Below are positions 30,126 to 43,036 of a stretch of 64,000 bases of DNA, in pieces. The notes below the pieces were generated by a model that made no database searches, was not told the origin of the DNA, and saw only the letters and a list, made by a program, of their open reading frames with translations. The stretch comes from Tremella fuciformis (taxonomy: Eukaryota; Basidiomycota; Tremellomycetes; Tremellales; Tremellaceae): positions 1,364,001 through 1,428,000 of the forward strand of contig CP136496.1 of NCBI GenBank assembly GCA_032768795.1, read 5' to 3'. Numbering within the stretch: the stretch's first letter is position 1; every line of letters starts with the position of its first letter. The position numbers were made by a program, and so were the translations under genes.

Positions 30126-33100
30126 TTAGGATCGGCCAATCCGCTTGAGAGCCTTGAAGAAGCCGCCCTTCTTCCCGCCGCTGCTTTCTTGGGCGCGGCT
30201 GAGGACCGAGCCTGCGCCAGGTGTAGCGGGTCGCCCGCTGGCAGTGGCAGTGGCAGCGCTGGCTGCGGTGGTCGGGACGCCGATAGTTGAGGTGCTGAAA
30301 GTGCTGACTAGGCGCGAGTTGCGCTTGCCCTCACGGCCAGTGTTCACCCTCTCGCGCTCGACCTCCTCGGCGAGGTTGGTGATGTTCCGTCCACTCTCCC
30401 GCTTCTCCCCATCCAACAGCGCACGAGCGCGCTCGCGCAGCGAGGCCATGGATGACGGTTTGGCCATGGACCGCCACGAGCTCCAGCCGTCGCCGTTGCG
30501 CACCACACCGGGTGTCGAGTCCAGCAGCTGCTCGTAGACCCCTCGCTTGCGCGTGGGGTGGTCCATCGGCTCCTCATCGTAGTATTCGTCGTCGAGGGCA
30601 TCTGGGCCGGCAGCGAGCACGGATAAGGCGGAAGCTGGGAGCGTGTTGAAGTTGCGCAGGTTCGACTCGGACTTGCGCTGCATCGGCTGACGGGTGGTGT
30701 GAGCGCCGCCGAACGAGTTGAGCGATCGCAATGCCGGAGTAGACGGTGCGCCGCGGAGCGCAGGCGGCTTCAACGGGACAGTCAGTGCTGGTTCGGCTAC
30801 ATTGGTCAGTTCGCGCCGCCAATTATTGACGGTAAGCTCACGGGTGTTCGACCGAGACGAGGGCTTGTCCTTGTCGCCAAAGATCTTCTTGACGTGCGAG
30901 ACTGACATCAGCTGCGCCTTCATCGACAAATCAGTCAGCTCACCAGGCGGGCGCTCGCGCTTGATAGGCTTGCCTTGCTTTTCCATCCACTCGTTGGCAG
31001 CCTTGACCTTGGCCTCGGCCTCGGCGTATGTCATATACTTGGGCGGAGTCGCAGGCTCGACTTGTGTGCTCGAAGTACGCAAGTGGGCCGGGATGGCGCC
31101 TTTGGCGGGGGTCACGCCGAACTGACGGTCCTGACCAAAGCTGACGGTAGCTTTGTTGTGTGTAATTACACCCGAGGTTTGAGTACTGGCGGCGCCGGTG
31201 GCGGCGGCCACGGTGGATGCATCGACAGAGTTGGCGAATTCTTCGGCGAGCTGTGCGGGAGACATGCGTGCGCTGAGTTCCGGCGGCAGGTTGAGAAGAG
31301 GTAATGGCAACTCTCGGCCTTCTGCGATAGCACGGCGGGCTTCCTCGACGATCACTGACCAATCAGCCGCGAACTCAGCAGTGATGAAATAACGGACTCT
31401 CGACGTTCTTGACGAAAGCAGTGATCTTGTCCAGGCGGTTGTCCAATGCAAGTGCTTCCACGCTCTTGGTACGGGACAGCTGATGTCCAGACGAAGATGC
31501 AGCGAGCCCCTGCGGGGCTGCTGCGTGCTCCACTAAGGCTGTCAGCCTCTTCTCTCGGATTGGTGGAATCTGCAGCACGTACCAGCTGGGATCGCTTGCG
31601 GAGTCTCCGCCTTGGCTGGCAGGAGGTCGCCAGACACTTGACGGAAGCGAACAGCCTTCTCGACTGTTTCTCAGCTCAATCGACGATGAGCCTTTAAGAA
31701 GCTCACAATCCTCGGACAGGATCTTCGCCCTCAGCTCTGCCAGCGGAGAGCTCTCGTCAGTTTTCGGGAAGAGGATTCCGCTCTGCCTCTGCAGGGCAAC
31801 AGCGTCCGCCGGCCGCGGCGAGTTCATCATGTGCTTCTTGGGCGACTGGGCATGTGGCGCGTTCCGTGCGGGCGAGCCCATACCAGGAACAGGCTTACGA
31901 GGAGATCTGCTTGGACTTGTGGTGACTGTCGCAGAGACCTCTACAACTGGACACTGTTAGCTGGGCACACTCGTGGACGAGATGACTCACCCTTGATCGG
32001 CCTGTCAGTAGCTGATCTGCTGGCCAGGACCATGTCGATTGGCAAGCTGAGGCGCTCTTCCTTGCTGCCCTTCTTGCCCTCCTCAGGTATGGAGTCCATT
32101 GAACGAGGTCGGATGTCCATCTTGGGCGGCTCAGGGGCAGCTCGACCGATCTTGATATCACGATGCGATTTGACCTTCTTGATGCGTGTGCCCTCGAGCG
32201 ACTTCAACGTCTTAAGCACGGCTTCATCTTGCGTCTTGGCGCCGGTGGACGATGCCAGCGAGAGCGTGGAGTGACGGTTGACGGCCTCCTTAGAAGTAGT
32301 CGAAGAGGCCAGTGACTCATGTAGCGCATGCGGCTGCGGCTCTTTGACAGTTCGTTGACTGACAGATGAGGACGGGCGAGCAAGAGCCGAAACTTCAGAC
32401 TGTGAAGTGCGGGGCGAGACGCGCCTCTCGGCTGTTCGATCAGCACGGACGTACTCGACGATCCATAAACCACTCACCTGTGTTGGCAGTGAGTTCCTTG
32501 ACTCGCAGTGGCTGCAGGGGCTGGGCAGGCTTCGTCATTTTGGTCGCTGCCGATCAGCTCATCTCTCTCATTTGAAGCTTACGTGTGGGGTCGTCGCGCA
32601 TGCCTTTCAGTCGCGCGTCGTTTTCCATCTCCTCCCTCGTCTTCTTGATGACCAGCCTATTCTTCTGCGGACTGGGCGTGGCATTCTCCTTGCCACCAGC
32701 AGGTCTGGCCTCGGCAGAGTGGCGTGGTCGGGGCTTGCCGATACTGGTGTGCTGCTTGATAGACTCGCCAAGTGCCGTGGGTGTTGCGGCGCGAGGCTGC
32801 GCTTCTTTTGTCTTACGCTTATCTGTGCGCTTCTTCTTTGCGTCGGCGACGACTTTGGCCTTTTCATGTCTAACTTGAGATGCCATGGCGGGGATGAGAG
32901 CAGGAGGTGGAGGCAAGGGCTCCTCGTCTTCCATTTGTGCGGCGGCGCGAACGAAGTGAGGTGTGATAATGATAGACGGGGAGCCTGGCTGAAGGGCCCG
33001 GTGGTGGTACGCCTGCATGGCGGTCAGTCGTCGGGAAGGATCGGGGTGGATCATGCTGCGCAGCATGGCCTCGAGGTCTTATTGTCAGCTTGGTCGTATC

Positions 33101-34640
33101 GACTCTCGGGTAGCTGACCAGAACTCATCGACCATTCGCCTAGCCAGACGCCTCGACAGGTGCGTTCCCAATAGATGAGAATCTGCTCGGGAGTGAAAAA
33201 CTCTTCCTCATCGTTGATTTCGAAGGGTGTCCGGCCAATGAGGATCTCAAACATGGTGATCTGACGTCAGCGAGGCCAGGCCAGAGTCTCTCAGACTCAC
33301 TCCGAGAGCCCAAACGTCAGACGCTCGCTCGTCATGCGGCATGCCCTTGGCACGTTGAGGGTCGAGATACTACTTGTCAGCGAGACTTGAAAATCGCGCA
33401 GCGTGACTGACCTCTGGTGTGCCCCAAGAGATGCTGCTGAGGAAACTGCCTCGTCCGCCTAGATCCCACTTCTGAGCGAAGCCGAAGTCGACAAGTACAG
33501 GAACATCATTGTATCCGAGCAGAACATTGGCAGGCTTGATATCGTTGTGTGTGATGCCTCTCTCGTGGAGGTAGCCGACAGCAGAGGCAAGTTGTCGGAA
33601 GTATGGGATGGCGGTCGTGGGAGGCAGGCAGACCGGGATGAGATGCGAGAGGTACGGCATGATCACCCTGATGGTCAATACTTTGTCAATCGCATGGAGG
33701 CTCGCACTTACAGGGCATAGCTGGCAGTAATGACGAAGGCCTCAAATTGGATGATGCTGGGGTGAGGCTCGTGTCTGAGAGACCGCAGGATCTTCATCTC
33801 GCCCCACAGGGCGCGGACCCTGGCGGCAGTCGTCTTACCGTTAGCATTGTTGCGCATCAGAGCGTTCGAAAAGCTCACAGGATCTCTACTGCGATGAACA
33901 AGTTTGATAGCCACCTTGCCTCTCGCCCCACCGCCATATCCCGCCGCGGAGACTCTGCCAAGCTTGACTCCCAGGTCCTGTCTAGCGACAGCCGAATCCC
34001 GCTGTCTGCGAGGTTTGGCCTTCCACACGCTGCCCCAATTGCCGAATCCTATCTCTTCGACAAAGTCGAAACGCTCGGAGAGCTGGTCGTCTGTCAAGAA
34101 GAAGACGTCGTCACGCGATCGAGTCTCGGCGTACACATAGGGATGACCGTCGAGAGCTGAGACGGCATCGTAGCCGAGGGCGGCTCCCCACTGGTCCTCG
34201 GCGTACCGGGCAGTCTCCTCCTCGTCCTCGTCGTCCGCAGGAGGTGTTGGATACGCAGGACGTTTGCTGTCGTCTGCAAGGGTGTGTGTTGATGCGTTGA
34301 GGTGATGAGAGAAGGCGATGGATGCAGGAGACTGAGTAGAGTAGGAAATCACGTCGAAAGGCGGAGACTGCTCTGCGGTCGAGAGAGAAGTGTCGTATGT
34401 GAAGGCCGAGCGCGAGTCCGCGCGGGAGGTCAGCGAGACCGTGCTGACCGAGTGGGCGAGGCGGGAGGATGACTGGGTGGAGATTGTGGATGTTTGCAGA
34501 TCCGGAATGGAACGGGTTGTTGTGAGGGTGGGCTCGACGCGCGGGGCGGGTTTAGGATGAGGAGGCGTGAGACCGAGTCGAAGCCGGATCTTTGACTTGG
34601 GCTTGTACAGCGCAGGCTGCTGAGCCGTGAGACCCACCAT
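30126..34640 (-). CDS. Serine/threonine protein kinase with long C-terminal tail
   Basis: Nine exons complement(30126–31354, 31398–31940, 31991–32431, 32478–32546, 32583–33077, 33119–33260, 33301–33369, 33412–33667, 33712–34640), 1390 residues. The kinase domain spans about residues 190–510: Gly-rich loop IGFGNWGSVW, VAIKLV, a catalytic loop HNDIKPANVLL with Asn in place of the usual Arg, VDFGFAQKW, TPEYLDPQ, and SDVWALG. The Asp, Lys and DFG residues are present, so activity is likely, though as a non-RD kinase. The N-terminal 190 and C-terminal 880 residues are Ser/Pro/Lys-rich and probably disordered. A very strong GTACGT within the exon at 31581 could give alternative splicing. Substrates and subfamily cannot be stated. 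Confidence 0.9.
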
Positions 34641-36005
34641 CGTGAGCGAGAAGGGGGACCAAAGAGGGCAGGGGAAGTTGTCGTGAGGTCGTAAAGAGCG
34701 TGAAGGACGTCAAGTGTCGTAAAGAGCGTGAGGCGTGTGCTGCTGGGTCGTTGCAGAAGGGCGGACAGGAAACAGGCAGAGGGTCGTCTCGAGCTAGTGA
34801 TACCACGCGTCAGTGAATGTTGATGTGGTGCTGTGAGTAGGTCTTGAGATGCTGTTGTCGGTGCTGTCGTCGATGTCGATGTTGAGGATGAGAGAGGAAA
34901 GGTAGCAAGACGATCAACGCCGATGTCCAACACCTTGACACGGTCGACCTCCGGTTGCCCTTGGTTGTTTGTACGATTGAAGGGCGTGACATGTTGACAT
35001 CCAGGTCAAGGTGGATCAGTAGAAGTGTCACTCAACGCTGCATGTTCTTGAAACCACGCAACCAGCGCTTCAGCCCGGGTTGGAGGACGTGCGCGTCCCT
35101 TCCTCGCCTTGGTCAGTGGTCGATCTCGGCCATGATCCGATACTCGTCCTTGTAGACATGATGTGTGCTGCCGACTTCTGTGCGGTCAAGCAGGCTAATT
35201 GGTTCTTGTCAAGATTGAGATGAGCAGCGAGGAGACGCCTACACGCAACAAGAGGAAGAGGATAGAGTTGAGTGATGGGACGTGCTAAAATGTATCGGTG
35301 TTCAGGTACCATCACTTCAATCTACCGAACACCGCACGCGTCGCCACCGTGGCATTGTGGCAAGTGGCACTTTCGCCAAGAACACTCCTTGGATGCCTAT
35401 GGATCAGCCAGAGGCCAATCTCGTGCAGGGGACCGTACAGCTGGCTGTTTCGGGACAGTCAGCACCCATCTACCTCTGCGCAAATGTCACGCACAAGGTA
35501 GCGCGCGGGAGCGATCAGCAATGATTATGGTGCGAGGGTATTCCTTTCTGCTGCAGAGACCGAACGAGGGGTTACTGTAGAGGTCGGACGGTGTGGCGAT
35601 GCTGTCCATTCGGCAGAGTACGAAGTAATGTAGCCGCTGACGACTTGTGGAGTGAACAGAGACCTCTGTGCGCGAGGCCGACAGAAATGCCGCCCCCGCA
35701 AGACTAATACCGAGTGCTGTACCCCCTTTGGAGCTAACGGCACTAACCCCCGCTGGGACCGAAGAGTGACATGTGCTCTTCCCCGATCTTATGACGATGA
35801 CTCGGTCGAGCGGAACCTAGCTCCAGGCGACAATGGAGTCGACCGAGTGCACCGCAACATGAACCGAGCCTTGCATGAAGTTATAAAGCAGAGGCTGAGA
35901 GCTGGGGATCTCCCTCATTTCGCTCGACTTCTGCACCGTTTACCCATAATCATCGCCGAACCCCATATCTTCTGTTATTTCTCCCTTCGAACAGATTTTA
36001 GTACC
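34641..36005. other. Divergent intergenic region kinase/lectin
   Basis: About 1.37 kb. Open frames on the minus strand up to 34933 are shadows of the kinase's first exon. Plus-strand frames around 35270–35580 are short, mutually overlapping and without protein character. A TATAAAG at 35882–35888 probably serves the gene at 36006. Confidence 0.5.
35882..35888 (+). promoter_or_regulatory. TATA box of the secreted lectin-like gene
   Basis: TATAAAG lies 118 bp upstream of the ATG at 36006. Confidence 0.5.
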
Positions 36006-36741
36006 ATGTTTGCGTTTGGCATTGCAGTCCTGACAACCCTCCTACCTGCCATCGCCGCTCTCAGCATCGGCAAGCGCGACTCCATCGATGTCCCGGCAGG
36101 GCAGATCTACCCGGACCCAACCGGAGTCCAGCGCCTCCGATGTGCGTCCCACCTACCTCCGCATTCCGCACAAGGCTGACTCGCAGGGGCGAGTCGTATG
36201 GATCTGTGCATCACCGCAATCGGGTCGGCCGACTCCATCGAGAATGATAGCCCAGTAGCGTTGTGCGTCTGCCCTCACCCAGCCAGTCAAGAGACAGTCC
36301 GAGCTGACCTCAGGGCGTACTGCCTCGGGCCGGATGACGAGAACATCTTGCTGCAGAACTTCTCCATCCCCAACGCGGCCTCCAACACGGGTATGACCAT
36401 CCACATCAACGACCAGCTCTACTACGTCGGCAGTGGTTCCTCGCGGGACGACGGCTCCCTCATCCGCCTCGTGCAGCAGGTTGAGGGTGTCACCAACGAT
36501 CTCTGGACATTCACCAACGGGTCGTTCATCGAAATGGTCAACAATGATGCCACGTATTCTTTGAGTAGGTGCCAGGTAGTCGTCAGATCTGGTCAACTGA
36601 TGATCAGCGGGCAAGTGCATGGACGTGGAGAAAGACGATAGCGAAGGCTCGGGAGGCCAGATGGCCGCTCTGCAGCTATGGGACTGCACGCCAGACACGG
36701 ACATCCAGCAGTACTTTGCGATCTATGGCGGCAGCGCCTGA
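36006..36741 (+). CDS. Secreted ricin-B-type lectin-like protein
   Basis: Exons join(36006–36141, 36187–36262, 36314–36564, 36608–36741), 198 residues. The N-terminus MFAFGIAVLTTLLPAIAALS is a classic signal peptide, with a possible KR processing site after IGKR. The C-terminal part reads TGKCMDVEKDDSEGS then QLWDCTPDTDIQQYF, the pattern of one ricin-B/beta-trefoil (QxW) repeat, where the CMDV and LWDC segments form the repeat core. The earlier region has DLWTFTNGSFIE, another W-containing repeat-like piece. So the protein is probably an extracellular carbohydrate-binding or cell-wall-associated protein. Carbohydrate specificity is unknown. It is divergent from the kinase gene. Confidence 0.7.
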
Positions 36742-36935
36742 TGACGCAACGCATATCACTGTGTTGTACACAAGCTTGAGCTTGATCGGTTCGGCACCAA
36801 TCCTGCCGATGTACGTGAGTTGCAAAGTATGCATGTATGCGATATTCCCAGGATCAGGAAGGGAATTCATCAACAGTCAACATAAGAGGAAAGAATGAGC
36901 GGTAGAACAGGCCATGTAGAGCAGCTTCAGAGCGT

Positions 36936-37797
36936 TCAGCCCTTCTTCTGCTTGTTTGCCGGGCGTGGCTCGGACTTGTCCGGGTATACGAACCACGGCG
37001 GCGGACGAGCGCCGCCGGGCATCCCTCCCGGCTTACTGGTCGAAGCGTTGGTAGGCACAGGAGTTGTGGTAGACGTCGACTGCAGACCCGGGACAGTCTG
37101 CAGCAGGGACGAGTCGACGCTTTTGGCACCGTCTTGTTTCTCATAATCGGCGTGCCAGGCCGGTATCAGAGACGGAGCGAGACCCTGGCCAGTGGGTGTT
37201 TGGTGTATTAAGAATGGTTCGGAGAAGGCCTGGTTCACTGCAGCATCTTGTAGACTCATCGACGTAAGCTCAACGCCAACCAGTTTTGGCCAGACGACAT
37301 ACATGCTGTGCGCCCATCCTCGCCGGTCATTCTCGGGAAAGTCAGCGCCAAAACGGTCGAGATACGACCCGACGACTAAGCGTGCCAAAGCGTCCTTCGG
37401 TGTATCTTTGCTCGCTTGACTTCTGAATCCAGACTTGAACAGGGTGACACCGGTCCGCCAGAACGATCTGTCGTCGTCAGTGAGAGCTCCAGGGCCCGAG
37501 GATCACTACGCACAGGTCTGTTTCGAAATCTCGTTCAGCTTGGTTGAGCCAAGCGAATTTGTGACTGCGCTCCGGTCGATGCATGTGAGCGTTCTCTGCG
37601 CGCCAAGCTTTGGAACTTCGATTTTCGGCAGTCAGTCTGAAGGAATATAGGCGCTCGGTAGAGTTCAGCTGTGCATTGTCCCTCAGCTCCAGTAGCCCTG
37701 GCCAGTTAGCGAAGATCAAGTAGCTGAAGTCTCCGGCAGCATATCGTATCTGTTCAGATGTCGCAGGGGAGCCTGTTGAAGCAGAGTCATATGACAT
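36936..37797 (-). CDS. Hypothetical protein
   Basis: Exons complement(36936–37467, 37514–37797), 271 residues, start MSYDSASTGSPATSEQI, about 90 bp downstream of a TATAAA. The middle part is globular-looking (LARLVVGSYLDRFG, AHSMYVVWPKLVGVEL), the C-terminal 70 residues are Pro/Gly/Lys-rich and end in KQKKG. No signal peptide, membrane helix or known domain is seen. The single 46-bp intron (GTGCGT…GACAG) is needed to join the two frames. Its 3' end is convergent with the lectin-like gene. Confidence 0.6.
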
Positions 37798-38602
37798 GAT
37801 TTCTCTACGGTCTGTGAAATGTTAGGTTGTCGCAAGAGTGCAGTTTGCGTGTCGCTGAGGGAGCAAGCGACACGACCCGATCTTTATACGCCCGTCTTGG
37901 AACCAGCAGTGCTGGCGGACTTTGTGATGCGCCACGTTTCAAATCTGGACGACAAAGGTCAGCGGCAAGAAGCTCAAGGGCGGGAATTCGTGTGGACCCG
38001 CAGCGACTTGCTCGGGGATCGGCATCCCTCCGTTGGTGTCTTGAGCGTACATGACATCCGGCTCGGCAGATGGAGTCTCTGAGTCCGCACTGCTTGATTC
38101 CGACCGAGTCAGGCCTTCGCGCGCTCGCCGCTCATTCCATTGCGTGACGGAGAGACGGGCTCCAACAATGAAGCCATCTTTAAGCCGCGACACGGGGTGC
38201 TCCTGCTATCGACGGCGACCTCGGTGGATCTCAGGTGCCGGTCATCGTCGTGCAAATGTGACATTCAGTGTCGACCTTTTGACGAGAAGCGGGGCAGTGA
38301 GGGTGGAACAATGACGTGTGATATTGTCTCGAACCCTGTTTCTGCCCGCAATGCCCCACCCCCAACCCCCGCAGCGTCACAGTCTCAGAAATGGAAACGC
38401 CGACCGGACACCAGGCTCTGGTTCTCCGTGGGTTCGTCCCCCCTCCTTCTTTCCCTGAACCTACCTTCCCTCTCTGTCTCTCCCTTGCTCACCAGATCAC
38501 CATACGATGCGGGGCATCACCACTACTACTTAGCTGCTCATCACCCATCACTCCCACATCCCCCCTACCCCTACCCTCTCCTCCAACGCAACATCAGCCG
38601 AG
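37798..38602. other. Divergent intergenic region upstream of the WD40 gene
   Basis: About 800 bp. It contains the TATAAA (minus strand, 37883–37888) of the gene at 36936 and a long CT/CCT-rich pyrimidine stretch (38430–38590) just before the WD40 start, typical of fungal promoters. A minus-strand frame 37939–38193 (84 codons, ATG start) cannot be joined to its neighbour by canonical splice sites and is left unassigned. Confidence 0.45.
37883..37888 (-). promoter_or_regulatory. TATA box of the gene at 36936–37797
   Basis: TATAAA on the minus strand, 86–91 bp upstream of the ATG at 37797. Confidence 0.5.
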
Positions 38603-41600
38603 ATGACACAGACATCGAGGCGCGTCTCTTACATCCTCTCTTCCCCATCCGAACCTCCACCGTTCCTATCCCTCCCTCCCCTCGGTCAGACGAGGAAGGG
38701 TCGCACAGCTCCTCTCCTGGTCCAGAAAGATCAGACGCCCAATGGCACAAGCGCGTTTCAGTCTCGCAACCCGTTCCTCGATCCCCCAGCTACCCCTCCA
38801 CCCGAGACGCCATCACATCCTCGGCATTGCCTCGGTGTGTCAGCGCTCGCACTGGACACGTCGACCCTCCTGGCCAACACCTCGGCCCCAGGCGGCATAC
38901 TCTATACAGGCGGGCGAGATGGCCTGGTAGCGAGCTGGGAGCTCAACGTCCCCCACAAGAAGCGCAAAGGTGGCCGGTACGATCTCGCTCCACTCAAACA
39001 GCGGGTCAAGTGGGAGAGAATAGGCGACTCTGCCGAGATTTGGGATGACGAAGATGAAGAGGGAGAGGGAAACGGTTTCGAGGAAGATGCGCCAGAAGAC
39101 GAGCCCAGCAGCTCGGACGAGGAGATGGCAGAAGGATGGGTCGGTGTCAACGGCAAGAAGCTTCGCGAGGTCCCGTACGAAGATCGATGGGAGGTGGACA
39201 AGGCCGAGCTGGCCAAGTCGAAGGTACGCCATCAAGTCCTCGAAGCCAAACACGCACAAGCTCATGCATAGCCGCCGCCAACTACGTTCAGGCAGTCGGC
39301 ACAGACCCATACTGACTGGGTGAACGCGATGCTGCTGTGCAACATGAACCAAACAGTGATCACCGCGTCTGCCGATCGAACCATACGCGCCTGGCAGCCA
39401 CATTCGTCGGAACAGTGTGGATCACCTACGATGGTCGGACGGCATCGTGACTACGTCAGATGTCTCGCTTGGGCAAGAAACCCGGGGCTACTCTTCTCTG
39501 GCGCTTTGGACAGGTCGATCGCCATTTGGGACATCAACGTCGGACAGCCTGATCACCCTATTGTCAGCCTGCACCTGAACAAAAACGACGACTACGATGG
39601 TGTCGGCGCTGGTGTCGATCGGGGAAGCGTGTATGCACTCGGGGTCGGTGAGTACACATGCTGTCACCGGGAGCACCGGCTAAGATGCAGATCCTGCCGG
39701 ATCTGTCCTCGCTGCTGGTACACCAGAAAGAGTTGTACGGTTGTGGGACCCGCGCGCTGGCGACGAGAGCATAGGAAAGCTCGTCGGACACTCGGATTGT
39801 GTTCGAAGTATCATCGTCAGCGAGGATGGCAGATATGTAAGCGTCACCTTTATTTGACTTAACGCGTGCTGACCAGCAGATTCTCACTGGTAGCTCGGAC
39901 ACCACTATTAAGTTGGTATCTCATGGTACGATGACTTCCTAATGCTGACTGGCAGGCTCTGGTCTCTTGCTGCGCATCGCTGCTTGCACACGTTCAACCA
40001 TCACACATCCTCAGTCTGGTCACTTTTCTCGTCTCACCCCAACCTCGAGCGCTTCTATTCGGGTTCACGCGATGGTCACCTGGCAATTGTCGATCTCGAA
40101 CAATGTACCGATATCGCCGACGGCGAGTGCGTCGTTCTCGCTCGCGAGGGCGAGATTCCCCTCAAGGGCGAGACCGAAACCAAATCTGGCGACGAGGGAA
40201 TCCGAGCCATTGCAGCCATGGACGACGAGTATGTGTGGACCTCGACTGGTAGCTCTGCCGTGAAGCGATGGCGGGATGTCGGCCGGAGAATCTCGCGCCT
40301 CGAGTTCGACGGCGAGTCTTATCACCAGGTGTACGGCGAGTCGTCCTACTTATCACCACAATCCGGTCTGGCGCCGCCGTTTCAACCTTCGAACAGCCGT
40401 GACGGAAATGTTCGAAATAAGCGACTCTCCATCGAAGGCACTCCCGCCGAGACACAGAGCCTGTTATTCCGAACCGATTCGCACGAGTCCCGCTCGGTAG
40501 CCTTCGCACCTACTCCCTCACCCCGCAATGGACCGGCCGAAGGCTACTCTAGTCCCCAACGTGGCGGCGAGTCAAGCTCGGCTGGCCCATCTCCTCTTCG
40601 AGACCGCCTCAGCGCTCCTCAGCTCCGCAAGACGACTCTTTCCGGCGCGCCAGTGGCGAACAGCTTCATGTCAGACTCATCGATGGACGGTGCGGACGCA
40701 CTCGTCGTGGAAGCCCATTCTCCAACGCTAAATGGAATTCCATATGAGTCGTTGGTATGCCTCGGTCTGCCGGACTCTCCCTACTCCTTTGGGTTCTCGG
40801 CGCATCACGTACGGTCCCATCTGACTTTACAAAACGCTCCTGATGATCCACTCAAGCCCGAAGACAATGTCGGAACCTTGACGCACCAAACCAATAACCT
40901 CAGCATCGATCACGGCCACCCGTCAAAAGCCCGTATGGACTTTGAAGATAGAGAGCTTGCAGCGGAAGCTGTTCCCTTGCGCCGACAACCCGACGAAATC
41001 ATAGCCGGTCGTCCCGGCTTGATTCGATCTTTGATCTTGAATGATCGCCAACATGTTCTCACCATCAACACCGATGGGGAGGTTGCTGTTTGGAACATTG
41101 TGCGCGGAACGTGTGTCGGCAGATTCTCTGCGGCAGATGTGGCAGCTGCCCTTGATCTCGAACGCGGCGTCAAACCCGCAGACGATGGCAGTGCTGGCGT
41201 CCGCAAACACTCTCAAGATGTGTTGGAGCTGGTGAGGGATCGAGTCGAGGGCGAGACCATGATCATCACCTGGTGCATGGTCGACACCAAGATCGGCAGT
41301 CTCATGGTACACCTTGAGGAAGGGCGTGTATTCGATGCTGAGGTATATTCCGACGAGCTGGGCTTGCCTGCCGATCATGTTCGGGAGGACACCAGGCTCA
41401 ACCTCGGGAAATGGACATTGGCCAACCTGTTCAAAGGCGAGTCGAACAACATGCTTGCAGCGCAATAGCTCATGTGCAGGGCTCATCGCTGCCGAGAGGC
41501 ACGAGATCGAGACCCTCACGGCCACTCCCTCGTCTACCGCTTCGGCGAAGCCTCCTTCACTCTCGCGATCCCCTGCCCCGACTCACATCTCTCTCGAGCC

Positions 41601-42838
41601 TCATCGACGAGCAGAGCGACGCTTTTCCTCCACATCTCTCATGTCTCAAGGCACTCCGTCTCTGAACATCCCAGGCCTCGCTACGTCCGCTGCTACCCCT
41701 GCCATCTTGCCTGACCCCCTGCCAACCTCTCCTCTGTTGTCAACCTCTGCGCCCGCTTCGACTCCGGGCTGGACGTCATTTGCGACGGCAATGCGAACTG
41801 GACCCCTTTCGGCTATACCCCAAAGTCCAGGATCTGCTGCTGTCAGTCCCGTGCTACCTACTGTCGCCACTCAAGATTACTTCTCGCCTCGGAAGCGTGC
41901 AGAATCATCCCCAAGTCGACCTGAGGAACGCACACCGCAGACGCCAACCCTTGAGCGCAGCACCTCTTCGGCGGCAGCGGACAAGGAGAAGAAAGGCATG
42001 ATGCGCAAATTTGCAGGGTTCGGAAAGAAACGAGACAAGGAGTCCTCGATGGCTCCTGTTGCTGAGAAGGCTGAGCATGCCGAGGAGGACAACTCGAACA
42101 AAGCCCCGGATCAGCACACTATCCAGCTGAACCTTCTCGCTAGTATCAGACAGCATCCCTTCTCGCCTCCGACGTCGTTGGACGCACCACCTTTGGCTGT
42201 CCCTCCCAGCACTCAGCTCCTGATCGCCGAAGAGAGCAAGGACGCCGGGGCTTGGGTCGTCACGTACCGCTCGCAGGTCTCGTCTACCGAGAGAGATATG
42301 GAGGCTTTGGAGATGAATAGTCCCGGCTGGCTCCTGGACTACCTGTTCACTAGTCGTACGAAGATCAAGGACCCCGTCAAGTTCACTTTCATTCTTGAGC
42401 CTGCCAGAGACTCTGGCCTGGCGGAGATGCCAGAAGGGTCAGTCCTTCAAAACCGTCGCTGAAGCTTTTCTGACAAGCAGAACGACTCGACTGTCCGCTT
42501 CTCGAGTATTGCGCGCTCGCAAGGTTCAAATGTTCATCTTTGACAAGCTTGAACTTGGCACTGCCCGCGGGCGCTCCTCATCGATCATTTCCCTCAACTC
42601 GCGGATTGACCCCAAGCCACGAAAATTCTCCAATCCTGCTCCACAGAGTGCTATCACTCATGCTGGGTTCGACAAGCTGGATGTCGCCCGCCCAGAAGAT
42701 GCCATCGAGATTTTGTGCGGCGAGGAGGTGGTCGATTCGAATATGACCTTGGCGACGCTCAAGCATTACTACGGGTCCGGAGGGGATATGGTATTGAAAT
42801 ATCGGCTGAAGAAGCCGTTTGCACCTGCTCAGGCTTGA
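38603..42838 (+). CDS. WDR48/UAF1-type WD40 protein (Duf1/Bun107-like)
   Basis: Seven exons join(38603–39223, 39272–39647, 39691–39836, 39880–39911, 39956–41436, 41480–42437, 42481–42838), 1323 residues. It opens MTQTSRRVSYILSSPSEP like the WDR48 RRKVQVSYVI start. WD40 repeats follow: HTDWVNAMLLC…SADRTIRAWQP, HRDYVRCLAWAR…ALDRSIAIWDI, HSDCVRSIIVSEDGRYILTG, and later VAVWNIVRGTC. The C-terminus (QMFIFDKLEL…LATLKHYY…VLKYRLK) matches the SUMO-like domains of this family. WDR48 proteins bind and activate USP1/12/46-type deubiquitinases; the fungal ones work with Ubp9-type enzymes. Ser/Pro-rich inserts make it longer than the human protein. Intron 5 is a GC–AG intron with donor GCGAGT. Confidence 0.92.
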
Positions 42839-43036
42839 GACAGCTCATTGGGTTGATTGAGGGATTGTACGGGAGTACGGGGATACCGGTTGTAGGAGGG
42901 TACCAAAAGCGTTTGCTGTCGAGGCATGACAGCTATGCATAACTATGTGTTCGAGTTCACATGAGGCGGTTGTCAAAGGCTGGTACAGAGTATGGGTCGC
43001 GGTCGAGTGGCACTCGCCGCAGTCTCCCCTATATGT

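Noticed and set aside
34430..34933. 167-codon minus-strand frame
   Set aside because: It overlaps the kinase's first exon in another frame and is Ser/Thr/Pro noise.
37939..38193. 84-codon minus-strand frame as first exon of the gene at 36936
   Set aside because: No canonical splice pair joins it in frame, and a TATAAA between the two fits a start at 37797.
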